This document shows positions 61,394 through 64,000 of a stretch of 64,000 nt of DNA, piece after piece. Source of the stretch: DAOLCO01 sp964612555 (GTDB lineage: Bacteria; Bdellovibrionota_C; UBA2361; SZUA-149; DAOLCO01); NCBI GenBank assembly GCA_964612555.1, contig CAZTBW010000011.1, positions 1-64,000 on the forward strand. Direction: 5' to 3'. How positions within the stretch are numbered: the first letter of the stretch is position 1; each line of letters starts with the position of its first letter. The notes beneath the pieces are model-generated. The model ran no database searches, was not told the DNA's origin, and worked only from the letters and a program-made list of their open reading frames with translations. Made by a program: the position numbers and the translations under genes.

Positions 61394-63169
61394 ATGAATC
61401 AAAACCTGGAAATAAAACAAAATCTGGCAGAAGCCGACATGCAACAGATTTTCGATTCCTCAGAATCAACTTCCGGCGGTATATCTTTCAACAATCTATC
61501 CTCCAACGGTGTCTTTCCATCCCAATTCAATACCGGAAGTACCAACTACATCCCCACCAGCCTACAAAAAGCAAAACAGAAACTCAAATCAAGCATCTCT
61601 CGCGACGAAATGAACCTTGCCGAGTTCCCCCTCGCCGTTCTTTCCACACGCGTAGACAGCAAAGTAAAAACCCTTGAGTTCACAGACTACACCCGTGGTC
61701 CAAAAGGCGAAACAGTGGAGCGTCGCTGGATTATTACCGGAGCAGATAGATTCGGACTTCCCACCGCCACTGACGACGACGTACTTCTTGGTCTCATCCG
61801 TCTTACCATGGATCAGGACTTCAGAGACCCCAAAGTCTATTTCACTCGCTATGAACTCCTTAAAATCCTCAGATGGAGCACCGAGGGCAGAAGTTACCAG
61901 AGACTTGTTAAATCCTTCAATCGCCTGAGTGGTGTCAAAATCAACTCAAACTCTTTCTACGACAACGCCAGCAAGTCATACCAGATATCAACCTTCGGTA
62001 TCATCGACTCTTTCGAGTTCAACGACGAGCGGGCAGGGGGCGAAAAAAACAGTTTCTTCTTCTGGAACGACAGACTTTTTGAATCTTTCAAATCAGGCTA
62101 CATAAAAAAACTCGACCTTGATCTCTACTTCTCACTAAAAAGCGCCGTAGCAAGAAGACTCTACCGCTATCTCGACAAGCACTTCTATTTCAAAAACACT
62201 CTTGATGCGCATCTTTTTACCCTTGCATTTGAAAAAATCGGCTTATCAAGAACTTACAAATACGTCTCCAGCATCAGACAGCAACTTACCCCGGCATTAA
62301 AAGAGCTCGTAGAGATCGGCTTCCTCTCATCTTACGAATTCCTCGGTGAAGGACAAAATTCCATCATCCGTTTTGTTGCAGTAAACGGCACAACTTCGGT
62401 GCGATCACTAAAACAGGCAGATGAAGAAAACAACCAAAGAGGTGAGGTGAGGGCAAAAAAAATCTCAGGCGCCCTTCATGTAAGAAAGAACACCGACGAA
62501 GCCCAACAATTCGACTTTCAAAATAAAACCACCGCAAATACTCCGACAGACACTACCCTAAAAAGCGACATCACTGCACTTCTTATTGAGCGTGGCATCA
62601 TGGAGCGACAAATCGATAAACTCCTTTCCTTTCAAAGCCTCGAATCCCTAAAGAAAGTAAGAAAAATCATAGACTACTACGATGATCTCTGTGCCCGATC
62701 TGACAAACGAGTCTCAAAAAGCCCTATAGGTTTTCTCTACCGTGCCGTAGAAAGCCCTTACAAAATCACCCTCCCTGAAGAAAGAAAACCTGAAGGCTCA
62801 GCAAACTACCAGACCTTTCCCGCCCCCCCACAAAGCCGACGCCCCGAACACAAAATCTTCAAAGCCGCTGCCCCCCCCAAAACCGCAAAAAGAACAAACG
62901 TCCCAAAGACGGACACCATCCCCTCCACTGACCCCCGACGCACCCAATACCGCACCTGGATCGACAACGAACTAACCTGCATCATGACCCGCATGGCACC
63001 AGCAGAACTCGGCGAACTCTTCGCCGAAACCGAAAACAAAATGAAATCCCTAAAAAGAATCCTCGCAGCACCAAGGTTTCAGGAGGCGATAGAAGGGTGT
63101 GTGAGGGATGAATTGAAGAGGAGATTCAGATTGCCTAGTTTTGAAGGGTGGGTGGAGAAGCAGGAGTAG
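61394..63169 (+). CDS. repA: Plasmid-type replication initiator (RepA/RPA family)
   Basis: A 591-residue initiator. Residues about 50-310 resemble replication initiator protein A of large plasmids (NLAEFPLAVLSTR, DRFGLPTATDDDVLLGLIRL, WSTEGRSYQRLVKSFNRLSG, FKSGYIKKLDLDLYFSLKS), a winged-helix fold that binds iterons. The C-terminal part is lower-complexity with a helical end (about 510-591). It is divergent from parA, as in plasmid replication-partition modules. Confidence 0.87.
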   Translation: MNQNLEIKQNLAEADMQQIFDSSESTSGGISFNNLSSNGVFPSQFNTGSTNYIPTSLQKAKQKLKSSISRDEMNLAEFPLAVLSTRVDSKVKTLEFTDYTRGPKGETVERRWIITGADRFGLPTATDDDVLLGLIRLTMDQDFRDPKVYFTRYELLKILRWSTEGRSYQRLVKSFNRLSGVKINSNSFYDNASKSYQISTFGIIDSFEFNDERAGGEKNSFFFWNDRLFESFKSGYIKKLDLDLYFSLKSAVARRLYRYLDKHFYFKNTLDAHLFTLAFEKIGLSRTYKYVSSIRQQLTPALKELVEIGFLSSYEFLGEGQNSIIRFVAVNGTTSVRSLKQADEENNQRGEVRAKKISGALHVRKNTDEAQQFDFQNKTTANTPTDTTLKSDITALLIERGIMERQIDKLLSFQSLESLKKVRKIIDYYDDLCARSDKRVSKSPIGFLYRAVESPYKITLPEERKPEGSANYQTFPAPPQSRRPEHKIFKAAAPPKTAKRTNVPKTDTIPSTDPRRTQYRTWIDNELTCIMTRMAPAELGELFAETENKMKSLKRILAAPRFQEAIEGCVRDELKRRFRLPSFEGWVEKQE

Positions 63170-63338
63170 ATATTAAGAAATTAAGTTATGAATTTACAGT
63201 GAAGTAGCAAGGCAGTTGCAGAAGTTTTAGATGAATGGTTGCAGTGTGTCCTTAAAGCTGTTGGTCCTTGGATGCTTAGTATCAAGGTATAGATCGAAAG
63301 TTCTTTAAAAAATTATTGTGAACAAGTGAAAAGATTAG

Positions 63339-64000
63339 GTGTTTGAGGTGGATTTAGAGAACAGTGATGCGGATGTACTTCAGCAGCTTGATAATTTACT
63401 AAACTCTGCCAGCCAGTCATGGTTATTTGGTGCAGGTACAAGTGTTGATTCAGGAATTCCATTGATGAAAGGATTAACTAAGCAGGTTATTGCAACAACC
63501 ACCAACGCAACACATTGTCTAGCATTGCAGCGAATTAAGGACGAACTGGATGATAGTTGTCACATTGAACATATTCTAAGCCATATTGCGGATCGTCGTG
63601 CAATTGCGGAGAGATGCAAGAACAAAGAAGTGAACTTCGGTGAAGCGAAGTTTGCACTAGAGGATCTCGACAAATTTCATCAGAGTTTGTTAGTATCAAT
63701 CGCAAACATTGTGCGATGGGGTTATGCGGAAGGTAGCGATGCAGATTGTGAGGAGCAGGTTGGCACTTTTAATGCCCCAATTGTTTCTATCCAACATCAA
63801 CTTGACTTCGTAAGAGCAATATTCTGTCATCGGCAAAAGAATATTAGTGATCGTCGTCACCCGATCAAGTTTTTTACGACTAATTACGACACGTTGATTG
63901 AAGATGCTTTGGCATTGGAATTTATTCCATATTGGGATGGATTTGAAGGGGGAGCAATCGGGTTTCGATCCTTCAGATTCGGCGATAATGATCCTGCCAT
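63339..64000 (+). CDS. SIR2-domain protein (truncated by window)
   Basis: An open frame begins at GTG 63339 (just after an in-frame TAG; GTG 63348 also possible) and runs off the end. SIR2-like motifs: WLFGAGTSVDSGIPLMKGLT (NAD site) and FFTTNYDTLIEDAL. Such SIR2_2 proteins are NAD-consuming effectors of anti-phage systems, often paired with a HerA ATPase or other partner, which would lie beyond the window. Confidence 0.82.
   Translation, partial: MFEVDLENSDADVLQQLDNLLNSASQSWLFGAGTSVDSGIPLMKGLTKQVIATTTNATHCLALQRIKDELDDSCHIEHILSHIADRRAIAERCKNKEVNFGEAKFALEDLDKFHQSLLVSIANIVRWGYAEGSDADCEEQVGTFNAPIVSIQHQLDFVRAIFCHRQKNISDRRHPIKFFTTNYDTLIEDALALEFIPYWDGFEGGAIGFRSFRFGDNDPA

Overview
The window comes from the chromosome or a large secondary replicon of a flagellated Gram-negative bacterium. 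It carries P- and L-ring genes (flgI, flgH), PEP-CTERM surface proteins, a class Ib ribonucleotide reductase and a complete selenocysteine (Sec) system. I cannot place the phylum; an uncultured deltaproteobacterium-like lineage is only a guess. There is one tRNA (Sec), no rRNA and no CRISPR array. UGA is an ordinary stop elsewhere in the window (the kinase ending at 9874 and flgJ ending at 20601).

Layout. 0.4-9.9 kb: a flagellin with a seven-repeat beta-propeller insert, rpsP-ffh, a degenerate receiver protein, an LD-carboxypeptidase, a serine-hydrolase homologue without its active site, folC and a Ser/Thr kinase. 9.9-13.2 kb: exopolysaccharide genes (XrtA-type deacetylase, DegT-like protein, glycosyltransferase). 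13.2-21.9 kb: mscL, a LuxR-type regulator and the flagellar genes flgF-G-A-H-I-J and flgM-N. 21.9-25.1 kb: two PEP-CTERM paralogues and an ion channel. 25.3-29.3 kb: six tandem VirB2/TrbC-like pilin paralogues and two accessory secreted proteins. 30-39 kb: the Sec island. 39-46.9 kb: a PRTase-like protein, an HTH-nucleotidyltransferase fusion, two large unfamiliar proteins and a SET protein. 46.9-50.9 kb: nrdHIEF with NrdR boxes. 51-57.4 kb: an SLC13 transporter, an AAA ATPase and small secreted proteins. 57.8-63.2 kb: ispA, parB, parA, three parS-like palindromes, a 22-bp iteron array and a plasmid-type RepA initiator. 63.3 kb to the end: a truncated SIR2-domain protein.

Main discovery. What looks like three unrelated reading frames on the minus strand (35377-33098, 33004-32795, 32662-32336) is one continuous frame interrupted only by two UGA codons. 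Each UGA is followed within 21-30 nt by a stem-loop with a GGU apical loop, as expected of bacterial SECIS elements. Each gives the motif Sec-x4-Cys-Phe, and the same protein also has two Cys-Ser-Gly-Gly-Asn-Cys motifs further on. The predicted product is a secreted protein of about 1013 residues with two Sec residues and a glycine-rich tail. Its gene lies in a probable operon with selD, and divergent from selC-selA-selB. So the makers of Sec and an apparent new Sec protein sit in one locus, next to a cluster of cysteine-paired pilins. I infer an extracellular or periplasmic redox or appendage system.

A second theme is replication. parABS and a RepA/iteron origin of plasmid type lie on the same molecule as housekeeping genes such as ffh, rpsP, nrdEF and the flagellar genes. 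A third is a family of long inverted repeats whose 20-28 bp perfect stems differ in every copy, while three of them share the same inner motif.
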